64,000 nucleotides of DNA from Nostoc sp. NMS8 (lineage in GTDB: Bacteria; Cyanobacteriota; Cyanobacteriia; Cyanobacteriales; Nostocaceae). The DNA is taken from positions 86,501-150,500 of the forward strand of contig NZ_JABXKK010000106.1 in NCBI RefSeq assembly GCF_017115045.1. The letters are read 5' to 3'. The notes beneath the pieces are model-generated. The model searched no databases and had not been told where the DNA came from. It saw only the letters and a program-made list of their open reading frames with translations. Both the position numbers and the translations under genes were made by a program. Of the stretch, positions 54,402 through 63,173 are shown piece by piece. Every line of letters begins with the position of its first letter. Position 1 is the stretch's first letter.

Positions 54402-54959
54402 TTATTTTAAAGGCGATCGCTTCTCGTTATTTTGACTTTTAATTACCCTACCAGGACTGATAAAAGAAATTCCTTGTTGAAAGTCAGTACCAATCATGAC
54501 TGCCTCCACTATCGGTTCAGATATTTCTGTTTGGGCTACCCACTCGACAATAAAGTTTGCGCCTAAACCTCCACTGGTATCATTTCTATTGATAAAAAAA
54601 TCTGTCGAAGCTAGCGCATCAAGTTGAATAGGGCGCTCCAAATATTGTTTAACTAATTTACCTTCTGAGTTATAGTAGCGCACAGAAGTAATAACAATCG
54701 GCTTAGTTAAATCTGTATTCCGAATACTCAGCGTAACTGCTAACTCGAAAATCTCCTGCCGATTGTGATGATAGATATGAGAGTAGACCGGAACATAAAC
54801 AGTTTGACCGCTTACTATCTTAAAATTCTTATCCAGCGTCACTGTTTTTTGCAATGGGGTTGCTGGAATGGCATTGGGTTGTGACTTAGGTGTTGATTCA
54901 CAAGATGCAAGAATCATAACAGCGATCGCTAAATAAATATGTAGATACTGCTTCATCAA
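54402..54959 (-). CDS. DUF3124 lipoprotein
   Basis: A 185-residue protein with a lipobox at LASC (Cys ~19) after a hydrophobic core, so it is lipid-anchored outside the membrane. The rest is a beta-sandwich typical of DUF3124 (VSGQTVYVPVYSHIYHHNRQEIFELAVTLSIRNTD…VEWVAQ). DUF3124 proteins lie next to cation channels or antiporters in many genomes, as here; the molecular role is not known. It is in line with the TrkA-type gene, 73 bp away on the same strand. Confidence 0.88.
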   Translation of the reverse strand: MMKQYLHIYLAIAVMILASCESTPKSQPNAIPATPLQKTVTLDKNFKIVSGQTVYVPVYSHIYHHNRQEIFELAVTLSIRNTDLTKPIVITSVRYYNSEGKLVKQYLERPIQLDALASTDFFINRNDTSGGLGANFIVEWVAQTEISEPIVEAVMIGTDFQQGISFISPGRVIKSQNNEKRSPLK

Positions 54960-55032
54960 AACTATTTACACCAATTATTTTATATATATGTAGCTAACCC
55001 CACCTAATAAAGATTTTAGGTAGGGGTTGCGC

Positions 55033-55710
55033 TCAACATCTTTGTTCAATAAAATCAATAACTTGATGTAAACTTCCTGGTTTAGTCACAATCAGCACAG
55101 TTGAATGAGGTTCCAGTATTGTACTGCCGTTAGGAATCATCAAATCTTCGTGAGGATGGGATTGATAGCCAATAATTAGCGAACCAGTAGGAAATTGGGA
55201 ATCCTGAGCAATTTCGGCAACGCTACGACCAGCAACATAGCAATTGTTTGGGATAGAAAGTTTCAGAACCTCAATCTGTCCCTGCTCAAAATGCATCATT
55301 GATTCCACTTGCGGATACTCAATGGCATTTACCATTGTTGAAACTGATAATTCAACAGTACTGACGATATGATTGGCTCCAGCTATCCGAAGCGGTTCGG
55401 CAAAATCGGGGTGGCGCATCCGACTCAAAATATGGGTGACACCGTAGTGTTTCGCAAGAGTTACCATTGCCAAGTTTAAGGCATCACTTCTCAGAACTGC
55501 TGCCAAGGAACCGGCTTTGCGAATCCCCGCTTCTAACAATACTTCTGTACTCACAGCACTGCCTTCAAAAGCCATTGCTCCCACTTGTTCGCGGGCGTAG
55601 CGGCAAGCGATAGGATCAATATCAATTACAGCAACAGTATGTCCTAGCTCTACCAGCTTTTGCGCCAAACTTAAGCCCACTAAGCCTGCTCCACCAATTA
55701 GTACGTACAT
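55033..55710 (-). CDS. TrkA-type (KTN) potassium regulatory protein
   Basis: A 225-residue protein. The N-terminal KTN Rossmann fold is VLIGGAGLVGLSLAQKLVELGHTVAVIDIDP, with GSAVSTEVLLEAGI and LAMVTLAKHYG typical of TrkA-N. The C-terminal RCK_C domain starts near residue 140 (IEVLKLSIPNNCYVAGRSVAEI). Such proteins bind NAD(H) or nucleotides and gate K+ channels or the Trk/Ktr transporter. No channel is in the window; the nearby antiporter may be a target. Confidence 0.88.
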   Translation of the reverse strand: MYVLIGGAGLVGLSLAQKLVELGHTVAVIDIDPIACRYAREQVGAMAFEGSAVSTEVLLEAGIRKAGSLAAVLRSDALNLAMVTLAKHYGVTHILSRMRHPDFAEPLRIAGANHIVSTVELSVSTMVNAIEYPQVESMMHFEQGQIEVLKLSIPNNCYVAGRSVAEIAQDSQFPTGSLIIGYQSHPHEDLMIPNGSTILEPHSTVLIVTKPGSLHQVIDFIEQRC

Positions 55711-55838
55711 GAATATTCTTAATACTCCTTCACTTCACTCTTTAGGCTAACAAGGAATGAAGCTATAGCTTTTAAGCTTACCCGCGCTAAAGCGACGGGG
55801 ATTCCCGAAGAGTCCACAAAAGAACCTTCTTAGACGTA

Positions 55839-55942
55839 GGTTGGGTGGAGCGGAGCGCAAGCCAACAGATATCAGGATGTTGGCTTTGGCAAAGGCTTCA
55901 ACGCCACTTGCTACAACGCGGAGAACCCGCGCAACGCAGTGC
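55839..55942. repeat. Dispersed ~110-bp repeat, copy 2 (inverse of 23630-23742)
   Basis: GGTTGGGTGGAGCGGAGCGC and the following GTTGGCTTTGGC and CAACGCCACTTGC match copy 1 in inverse orientation. Its right end abuts the MITE-like element at 55944, which may have inserted into it. Confidence 0.7.
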
Positions 55943-55943
55943 A

Positions 55944-56145
55944 TTGGTGTCAACTTAAGCTAAAAATGGCTTATCTGTTAGCTTCCTTACCCGCCTTGAA
56001 ATAAATTTCTTTGGCTTTTAGCTAAAGTCTACTTCAGTAGACTGGAGATTTTTGGCGATATTTAGTCATCTTCAGATGACTTTAGCTATAAGGCGGGAAT
56101 TGAAATTCCCGGCGGACGAGCGGTTTCACGTTAAGTTGACACCAA
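55944..56145. mobile_element. MITE-like element, copy 3 (inverse of copy 1)
   Basis: About 202 bp bounded by TTGGTGTCAACTTAAG and its inverse TTAAGTTGACACCAA. The interior is the reverse complement of 8173-8375 with few differences and includes both palindromes. It is located directly behind the dispersed repeat and carries no gene. Confidence 0.8.
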
Positions 56146-56256
56146 TGAACGCGGTGGCTGGCTCCCCAATTTACAATTTTTTTGCTTACCAATGCTCTAT
56201 GCTCAATGACTGTTATCTTTATTCTTTAACTATTCTGGCTCCTGAATTCTGAATTC

Positions 56257-59200
56257 TTAGTTTCTCTGATTATCCAGTCCTTTAAAATTGTAATTTTTGA
56301 ATTGGTATTTTTCAAGCAACTCTTTAACTTGAGTGGCTACCAAAGGATGTGTATCTTTCTGTAACTGGGGGAGGATTTGTAGGAGAACGCGATGTGAAAC
56401 CATATTTAAGTATGCGATCGCAGCTTCTCTAACAAAGCCAGTTGGGTGACGCAAACTGACTAATATTTCAGAACTGGTGAGTCGGATGCGTGTAACTTGA
56501 GCATAATGAAAACAGCAAGCTATACACCAGTCAGAAAGGAAGTTACCCAACATCAGCAATCTGTGGAGGCGATCGCTAACTACCATATTCTCATATTCGA
56601 CAACCTTGGCTTCTATCAGATGTTGCAATTTTTCTGACTGGGGTCGGTTATCTAAAATATTCAGCAATAAAGACTTTGAAGACAAAGTTACCGTATGCTC
56701 TAAGATTTCTAACCCCCGCGCTAAGTTTACCACTGAGGGCGATCGCAGATTGAAAGATGCTGCCTGCATCTTTTCTGGCGAGTAAAGCAGTTTCAATAAC
56801 AGTAGCACCCGCTCTTTGACATCCAATTCCAATTCTAAAAGGGCGCGTTGCAGTAACTCAGAGACAATCACAATCCTCTCACCAGATTGATAATTTTCTT
56901 TTTGGTCTACTGTTTGGAAGTCAATGTATGCGGCGTAAATTTCACCTAAAAATTTTAATTCCTGCTTAATTAAATTTTCTACCCGACTTTCATAAAATCG
57001 ATCTACTAAACCTTTAATTCCTGGTTGTTTGTGTATTTTTAGTAAGCTGCGAAGAATATGATCTCTCGTAGTACCCCAGGATGTCTCCAAGTTTTCCCAT
57101 AAAGTATCCAAAGCTTCTTGAGTGCCGACTTGAGCAATGGTGCGCCAAGCATACATCCGCACTACTTCTGGTTTGTAAATATTTGTAGCTAACCGCAGCA
57201 ACATTTCTAAAGCTTCATTTTCTAGTCGCGTTAAGGCTGACATTGCTGTACTGCGGGTTGATTTGTAATAAAGTGCTGCAATCAGTGCCGAATAGTACTC
57301 TTCTAAATGGGTTGCTGCAATCATTTCCAAGACAGCACAACGCACCCGTAATGATTCATCTTGTAATAAATTCGGGATGTGAATCCGCAACGCTTGTAAA
57401 TAAACTGCTTCTCTCAGCGCTCTAACTCCATTTATCCGTTCGCGTTCTTGCTTATGAGTCAGCATCCGGCGCATGGTTTGGGTAGCAACTACCTTTTGCA
57501 TAGCCGTTCCCTGGCGTAAGACTAAAGCGGCGGCGGTGGCGCGGATGAGTGAGTTTTGCCGGGGGTTCAGGTATTCTTCTAAGAGGCCTAAATTGGGATT
57601 TGGTTCAGCCAACCAAACGTAGCGTAGCGCTAAAGCAAAAACTTCGGGGCTAGTTTCTTGAGTTTGTTCTAATAAAGGACGAATGTCGGCCAAATAAGCC
57701 GGATTTGCACCTCCCATCAGCATCACCTCCAAACTTTGGCGTTGCAAATCTGGGGTTAACTTGACTAGTAGAGGTGCTAAAATTTCGGCAGATCCAAGGG
57801 AATCCATTTGGGCTAAAAGTTCAATGCAAGAGCGTTTATCAGCCTCGCTGCCTTTTTCTGCCAAAGCTTTGATTACTCCCTGCTTGAAGAATCGTAAGCC
57901 CATATTGGTTGCACTTAAGTGACCCCGCGCCACACTCAAGACTAACAGTTCAACGTAGCGCGATCGCAATTCCCAAACTACTGTTAAACAAGTGCCAGTA
58001 ATCAGCATTGTTTCTGCAACCAACACCCATTTTTGCAGTGATACGGGTACAAACCGTCCACAAAATAATAGAGTTGCAAAAATTAGCGCACCTGTCAAAC
58101 CTGTGGCGATCGCTTCAGCGGTTCCACCAGATAAAGTCTGCATCCGGCTGCGTATTCCCTCTGGAATCGGTTGGTACAGGATGGGGCCACTACTCATCAC
58201 AAAGGTGTAGCGCAGAAGTTCATCAAAGAATTTAACAATTACTAAACCCCAAAAAAAGCTTTGCGATTGGATGGCTGGAATTAAATGCAGCAATATCAGC
58301 ACACCAGGTAGTGACAAACCAACGGTAATTGGTAAAAGCGTAGCAGTGAAAAATACCCCCATTCGTTCGATGAGTCGGCTAGAAATAAACCACTGCAACA
58401 ACAACTCACACAGTCCCAACGTCCCACCAAACAAACCCAAGAAACTGGCGAGTTCTCGGTCGTCCAAATTGGATTGGAGTTCGCGCAAATACTGAAAGTC
58501 TATTAACAACCCAATGACTTGCAACAGACCAACAAAGGCAAACAACTGCCAAACATACCGTTTCAGTGGACTTTTAATGAAACGCTGACGTGAAGCTTGT
58601 TCTTCAGGAATTAGTCTTTGTGGGGTTTCAGGAAAAGCTGCTCGATAGTGATGAGTTAAATAGTATAAAATCCCCGATCCGAATAAAATCACTATACAGG
58701 AGATGAGGACAATCCTATTTAGCGTGGTGTATTGTACTAGCCAAGGCAAACTAAAGCCACTGATTACATCTGCGACCAACAGACCACTACTCACCAATGG
58801 ATAAGTACGCTTAATCTCCCGAATGTTAAATAGTTGGTTGGCGACAATAGAGATGTTGAGGTCGTTAACTACATAAAGTGCATCTACCCACAGCCGCAGC
58901 AGAAATACCGAAATAATTGCCAGGTAGGAAAAATGAGATCCCCAACGTAATACAATTAGTAAAACTAATGGCACTAACATGCAGGGTGCGATCGCCACAA
59001 TCACCCGACGTAAGGGAAACATCTTTTGCAGACAAGAGTATAAAAAAACTAGTCCAGCACTCATCACGGCACTAGCAATATACATCCACGGCAGTAGATG
59101 AGTCCCATATTCATCCAAAAACAGCGCCACAGTACTGTCCTCTGCCCACCGTAATCCTACACATACGGTTGTGTAAAAAAGAAACATTAGCTGAGTTCGT

Positions 59201-59289
59201 TCGCTCTCCTCTGGCCGGAGATTCACCCACTGTAGTAATCGTGTTAGAACACTTTTATTTGCAGCCAACCAGTAATTTTTCAGTTCCAT
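56257..59289 (-). CDS. Npt1-type nucleotide-transporter-like membrane protein fused to HEAT repeats
   Basis: About 1010 residues from the ATG at 59289 (MELKNYWLAANK). Residues ~25-440 hold about 12 hydrophobic helices resembling the Npt/ADP-ATP translocase family of the MFS (LMFLFYTTVCVGLRWAEDST, VGLLQVIGLLIDFQYLREL, GLFGGTLGLCELLLQWF). Residues ~450-1005 are helical HEAT-like repeats (KRSCIELLAQMDSLGSAEILAPLL, LRVRCAVLEMIAATHLEEYY). This fusion is widespread in cyanobacteria and uncharacterised; the repeat part is presumably cytoplasmic. Exchange of nucleotides is a family-based guess. Confidence 0.8.
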   Translation of the reverse strand: MELKNYWLAANKSVLTRLLQWVNLRPEESERTQLMFLFYTTVCVGLRWAEDSTVALFLDEYGTHLLPWMYIASAVMSAGLVFLYSCLQKMFPLRRVIVAIAPCMLVPLVLLIVLRWGSHFSYLAIISVFLLRLWVDALYVVNDLNISIVANQLFNIREIKRTYPLVSSGLLVADVISGFSLPWLVQYTTLNRIVLISCIVILFGSGILYYLTHHYRAAFPETPQRLIPEEQASRQRFIKSPLKRYVWQLFAFVGLLQVIGLLIDFQYLRELQSNLDDRELASFLGLFGGTLGLCELLLQWFISSRLIERMGVFFTATLLPITVGLSLPGVLILLHLIPAIQSQSFFWGLVIVKFFDELLRYTFVMSSGPILYQPIPEGIRSRMQTLSGGTAEAIATGLTGALIFATLLFCGRFVPVSLQKWVLVAETMLITGTCLTVVWELRSRYVELLVLSVARGHLSATNMGLRFFKQGVIKALAEKGSEADKRSCIELLAQMDSLGSAEILAPLLVKLTPDLQRQSLEVMLMGGANPAYLADIRPLLEQTQETSPEVFALALRYVWLAEPNPNLGLLEEYLNPRQNSLIRATAAALVLRQGTAMQKVVATQTMRRMLTHKQERERINGVRALREAVYLQALRIHIPNLLQDESLRVRCAVLEMIAATHLEEYYSALIAALYYKSTRSTAMSALTRLENEALEMLLRLATNIYKPEVVRMYAWRTIAQVGTQEALDTLWENLETSWGTTRDHILRSLLKIHKQPGIKGLVDRFYESRVENLIKQELKFLGEIYAAYIDFQTVDQKENYQSGERIVIVSELLQRALLELELDVKERVLLLLKLLYSPEKMQAASFNLRSPSVVNLARGLEILEHTVTLSSKSLLLNILDNRPQSEKLQHLIEAKVVEYENMVVSDRLHRLLMLGNFLSDWCIACCFHYAQVTRIRLTSSEILVSLRHPTGFVREAAIAYLNMVSHRVLLQILPQLQKDTHPLVATQVKELLEKYQFKNYNFKGLDNQRN

Positions 59290-59576
59290 GCAGTTTTTAG
59301 TTTCTGGTAGTATCACCGTTTCAGGAGGCAGAATAGCGCAGCGTAGGGGCAGGAGTCTTTGAATTTTGTTAGCGCAGCGTTAGCGAGTCTGCGAGCGTCA
59401 TTTTGAATTGATTTCTACCCCATCTCCTGGAAATAGCAAAAGTCCTGAGCGACTGAGTATTATGTTTCCCACTCAGCCTTCAGGACTATCGATTTGAGAT
59501 AAATTTAAATTGTTTTAGCTCCCTTTATACTGCGTAGGTTTTACCTAAAAAAGCACTCCGGGGTAGGTTGGGTTGA

Positions 59577-59750
59577 AGAATGAAACCCAATACGGTTCGG
59601 TTAAGGTTTTTTGATGAAAATTTTAGAGCGCTAAAGATGCGATAAATCGCCGTCAAGAGACTTCAAAATCAAAAAATATCAATTACTCTTGTGGGGCGGG
59701 CAAGATGCCCACCTCACAATATTGGATCATTTATTTCTTGGAGTTCCCCA
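59577..59750. repeat. Dispersed repeats between infC and the transporter gene
   Basis: CGGTTCGGTTAAGGTTTTTT (near 59600) is the inverse of the block at 51600. At about 59655-59750 lies a stem-loop element (GTGGGGCGGGCAAGATGCCC…) with TTATTTCTTGGAGT at its end, related to 8128-8171. Together they fill most of this 500-bp gap; nothing else is visible. Confidence 0.6.
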
Positions 59751-59824
59751 AACAGAAAATGACAAAATCCCTTGACTCTATAGCCAGGGGATTTCCAAAC
59801 TTGGTCTATTAAACAGTTAGAAAA

Positions 59825-60358
59825 TTATTTTTTGGGCGAGATGAGCATCATCATGTTTCGCCCTTCTTTTTTTGGCACTTGTTGAAGTTCACCAAAAGGC
59901 TCCAAATCAGTTGCCATTCGCTTGAGCAAATCTTCTGCTAGATCGCTGTGTTGAATTTCTCGACCCCGGAACATCACAGTCGCTTTGACTTTATCACCAT
60001 CTTTCAAAAAGCGCTCTGCTTGTTTAACACGCACATTGTAGTCGTGTTCTTCTATTTTGTAGCGCATCTTAACTTCTTTGACATCAGCGGTGTGTTGCTT
60101 TTTCCGGGCTTCCCGTGCCTTTTTTTCCTGCTCAAACTTGTATTTGCCATAGTCCATAATCCGACAAACTGGCGGGTCAGCTTTATCGCTGATTAGCACT
60201 AAATCTAACTCTTTTTCTTCGGCTAGACGTATTGCTTCCTGTGGGGGCATAATTCCCAACTGGGCACCGTCAGTGTCAATGACCCGAATTTTTGGGAAGC
60301 GAATTCGTTCATTAATCTGGGGCAGATCGCGAGTTCTTTTCTTCTCAATCACAGACAT
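59825..60358 (-). CDS. infC: Translation initiation factor IF-3
   Basis: A 177-residue protein of standard length. IF-3 motifs include NERIRFPKIRVIDTDGAQLG, ISDKADPPVCRIMDYGKYKFEQEKK, and the C-terminal domain KVKATVMFRGREIQH with QVPKKEGRNMMMLISPKK. IF-3 binds the 30S subunit and checks start-codon pairing. The start is a normal ATG (MSVIEKKRTRD), whereas enterobacterial infC famously starts with ATT. rpmI/rplT, the usual partners, are not adjacent. Confidence 0.96.
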   Translation of the reverse strand: MSVIEKKRTRDLPQINERIRFPKIRVIDTDGAQLGIMPPQEAIRLAEEKELDLVLISDKADPPVCRIMDYGKYKFEQEKKAREARKKQHTADVKEVKMRYKIEEHDYNVRVKQAERFLKDGDKVKATVMFRGREIQHSDLAEDLLKRMATDLEPFGELQQVPKKEGRNMMMLISPKK

Positions 60359-60966
60359 TATGATTTGTGGGAGTCTTAATGAAGGATTTAGTGTGGTCTA
60401 TATTCGTATGCCTCAGAGGCAAAATACAGAAGTAACTCAAGACTGAAAACGTAGTCTACAGTTCTAGGGTAACTAATCCGTAAAAGACTTGCCTCGTTGT
60501 ATTTGTCATTCTACTCACTCTGAGATAATTTCTCTGCGAGAGTTAATCTAAATTACACAACCTAGACTATGTTAAATATTATTACAATTATTTAGAAATA
60601 TTTTTTGCGATGTCTACGATGGGCTACGCCTACGCAGTAACAATTAGCTTGGTGGATTAACGCCTTTGTTAGGCAGTTTCAACTAATTTTGCCAGATGCG
60701 ATCGCCTCATCCAATGCTTGGGTGATATGGTCAAGTCGTGGGTACTGAGAAGAAATTTTTTTAAGATTTACTTTGGGTCTGAATCCTCATTCAAATCTTC
60801 CCAATACCTAGTCCCCAGTCCCTAGTCCCCAATCCCTAGCCCCCAATCCCCAGTTCACTCATAATTGAGGCATTTTGTAAAGTCGCCAAACTCCTACTTA
60901 ACTAGGCGACAGCCTGATGAACGGATCGGGTAAATTAAGATAAGTAAAGAAAACGCTTTGAACTAA
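60359..60966. other. Divergent intergenic region with repeats
   Basis: About 600 bases between infC and the HEAT gene, containing both promoters. At about 60741-60800 a block including GAAATTTTTTTAAGATTT resembles the one inside the MASE1 gene at 63865. It is followed by CCCCAGTCCCTAGTCCCC-type heptamers at about 60810-60855. No gene is seen. Confidence 0.5.
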
Positions 60967-61647
60967 ATGGCAGCTCTAAGCTTACAAGAAATTTCTACTC
61001 AGTTAGAAAGTCCGAATTTACGCGATCGCATGGTAGCTCTTGCTAATCTGCGTAATGTTCCCCCTGAAGATGCAGTCCCTTTGATTAAAAAGGTACTAGA
61101 CGACGAATCTTTGCAACTGCGATCGATGGCAATATTTGCCCTTGGAATCAAGCCCACACCAGAATGTTATTCAATTTTGGTAAAAATTCTTGAAAATGAT
61201 CCAGATTATGGTATGCGTGCAGATGCCGCCGGTGCTTTAGGATATTTGGGTGATGCTAGAGCCTTTGAGGTGCTATCACGGGCATTCTATGAAGATACTG
61301 ATTGGCTAGTACGCTTCAGTGCGGCTGTTTCTTTAGGTAATATTAAAGACCCTCGTGCCCGTCAAATTCTTCTTCAGGCATTAGATAGTAAAGAAGTAGT
61401 GTTGCAGCAAGCTGCAATCTCTGCACTGGGAGAAATTAAAGACATCGAGTCTGTAGATAAGATCCTGCGCTTCGCTCAATCAGATGATTGGTTAGTCAGG
61501 CAGCGTTTGGCAGAAGCTTTGGGCAATCTTCCTACTTCCAAAAGTGTCTCAGCTTTAAAATATCTGGAAAAAGACAATCATTTCAACGTTGCTGAGGCAG
61601 CCAGAATTGGCCTCAAAAAGCTTGAGGAAATAGGCAATCAAGCTTAA
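60967..61647 (+). CDS. HEAT-repeat protein of the NblB/phycobilisome-lyase type
   Basis: A 226-residue protein built from about six HEAT-like units (LRDRMVALANLRNVPPEDAVPLIKKVL, VRFSAAVSLGNIKDPRARQILLQAL, VLQQAAISALGEIKDIESV). Length and repeat style fit the NblB and PBS-lyase-related HEAT proteins, which act on phycobilin attachment or phycobilisome breakdown. The adjacent CpcS-type lyase gene, 75 bp downstream on the same strand, supports a phycobilisome role. Confidence 0.78.
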   Translation: MAALSLQEISTQLESPNLRDRMVALANLRNVPPEDAVPLIKKVLDDESLQLRSMAIFALGIKPTPECYSILVKILENDPDYGMRADAAGALGYLGDARAFEVLSRAFYEDTDWLVRFSAAVSLGNIKDPRARQILLQALDSKEVVLQQAAISALGEIKDIESVDKILRFAQSDDWLVRQRLAEALGNLPTSKSVSALKYLEKDNHFNVAEAARIGLKKLEEIGNQA

Positions 61648-61722
61648 TATTAAAACCTCCTGCTACCTTTTAATAATAATTAAGTGGGAATTTTAGCATT
61701 TTGATGCAGGGTAATTTCATTC

Positions 61723-62289
61723 ATGAATATTGAAGAGTTTTTTCAGCTAAGTGCTGGTAAATGGTTTTCTCATCGTACTAGTCAACATTTGGCTTTTAAC
61801 CAATCGGAACATAGCAAGTCAGACATCATCATTGAGACGCTGGCATTAGATCATCCAGAAGCGATCAAACTGTGTCAAAAGTATGAAATTAATCCCAGTT
61901 ATGCTTCCTCTGCTACCAAAATTACTTGGAACGGCACAACAGAAAAGGATCAAGTGAAACATAGTGGTTCAACTGTGTTAGTTTCCGTACCTAATGCGGA
62001 TAATCCCACCCAAGGTAAGTTACTGCGAGAAATAGCTGATGCCAATAAAACTCCAGTTGCCGGACGCTATAAAATTGACAGTGACGGTGCTTTGATCCTA
62101 AGTACAGAGGATGAAAATATATCGTCAGAGGAACGCTTGTGGTTTGCTAGCCCCAATTTACGAATGCGGGTAAATGTCCTCAAGAGTTTTGGAGGATTTA
62201 GTATCACTTCTTTCACTTCTGAAATTCGTATGGGTGGCTTTCCACCAGCCGAGAAGGCTTCAGAAACGGCTAATTCAGTATCTAGTTAG
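61723..62289 (+). CDS. cpcS: CpcS/CpeS-type phycobiliprotein lyase
   Basis: A 188-residue protein, the typical length. It matches the lyase family at the start (MNIEEFFQLSAGKWFSHRTSQHL), in the middle (GSTVLVSVPNADNPTQGKLLRE, AGRYKIDSDGALILSTE), and at the end (ERLWFASPNLRMRVNVLKSFGGFSITSFTSEIRMG). These lipocalin-like proteins attach phycocyanobilin to Cys-84 of phycobiliprotein subunits. With the preceding HEAT protein it forms a small phycobilisome-related unit. The exact paralogue cannot be fixed from sequence alone. Confidence 0.88.
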   Translation: MNIEEFFQLSAGKWFSHRTSQHLAFNQSEHSKSDIIIETLALDHPEAIKLCQKYEINPSYASSATKITWNGTTEKDQVKHSGSTVLVSVPNADNPTQGKLLREIADANKTPVAGRYKIDSDGALILSTEDENISSEERLWFASPNLRMRVNVLKSFGGFSITSFTSEIRMGGFPPAEKASETANSVSS

Positions 62290-62362
62290 TTTGATGACAA
62301 CATATTCCCTCCAGAAATGGGGGGAATTAACTAGAGATCGATCAGTATTCGGTAATTAGGAA

Positions 62363-62986
62363 TTACGAATTTAAAGCAGCTTGAAAAATCTGGTTTGGGG
62401 TAAGATTCAATTCGGGGAAACTTTCAGAAACAATGCAATCGCTTTCTCGAAATTTACCGATCTGATATTCCCCATCAACTAAATTACAGACAGAGATTGT
62501 CGGTTGTTTGGGATTACTGATAAAATTACGCCCACCCAAGGCAGCATAATCGACAATCCAATATTCCGGGATACCCATTTCCTCAGAATCAGCATATTTT
62601 AAATAGTAATCGTCTCGCTAGTTAGTTGATACAACCTTAATTACCAAAGGTATCGATGCACCCAAACTAACGGTAGATTATTTTTTCCATAATTTTTCGT
62701 TTTCTAGATTTGCACGGTTTAGCACCAACACATCTGGAAAGTAGCCAGAATCTTTTTCAGGAGGTCTAACAATAGCTTGGTTGGATATGAAGTAGGGTAA
62801 TCCTAGACGTTCGATTTCAACAGCAATTGCAATACCTAAAAATCCTTTTATTTCCTCGTGTTTCCCCACTGGTTGCGCCATTTCAACAACATCTCGGTTA
62901 TGCAGTTCGTAGCATACTCGTCGATTTTCGGGTAGCCACTCGATGAACTCCTCAAAGGTAACTAGGTTGGGTATGGCTTGAGTCAT
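62363..62986 (-). pseudogene. Uma2-family (DUF820) nuclease gene with two in-frame stops
   Basis: A 208-codon frame with a TAA at 62678-62680 and a TAG at 62618-62620 but no frameshift. The parts read MTQAIPNLVTFEEFIEWLPENRR…FPDVLVLNRANLENEKLWKK, then STVSLGASIPLVIKVVSTN, then RDDYYLKYADSEEMGIPEYWIVDYAALGGRNF. These form one continuous Uma2 protein. The TAG stands where family members have Trp (TNWRDDY). Uma2 proteins are PD-(D/E)XK-like and abundant in cyanobacteria. Residues needed for the nuclease fold are present, but no full product can be made without read-through. Confidence 0.85.
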
Positions 62987-63173
62987 AGATGATAGACAAT
63001 TGCTGATGATAGAAATATGATTTCTAATCTAGGAGACTGCGGACAGCTTTTCCACCACGGTTAAGAGAGCCAGTTATTTTTAAACCACTTTTATGGCTGC
63101 TTTCTGTTGCAACCTTAAGTGAAAAGGGCACTCTATGTAAAAGCAACGTTGATATCAAGCAGCCACTAAAAAG

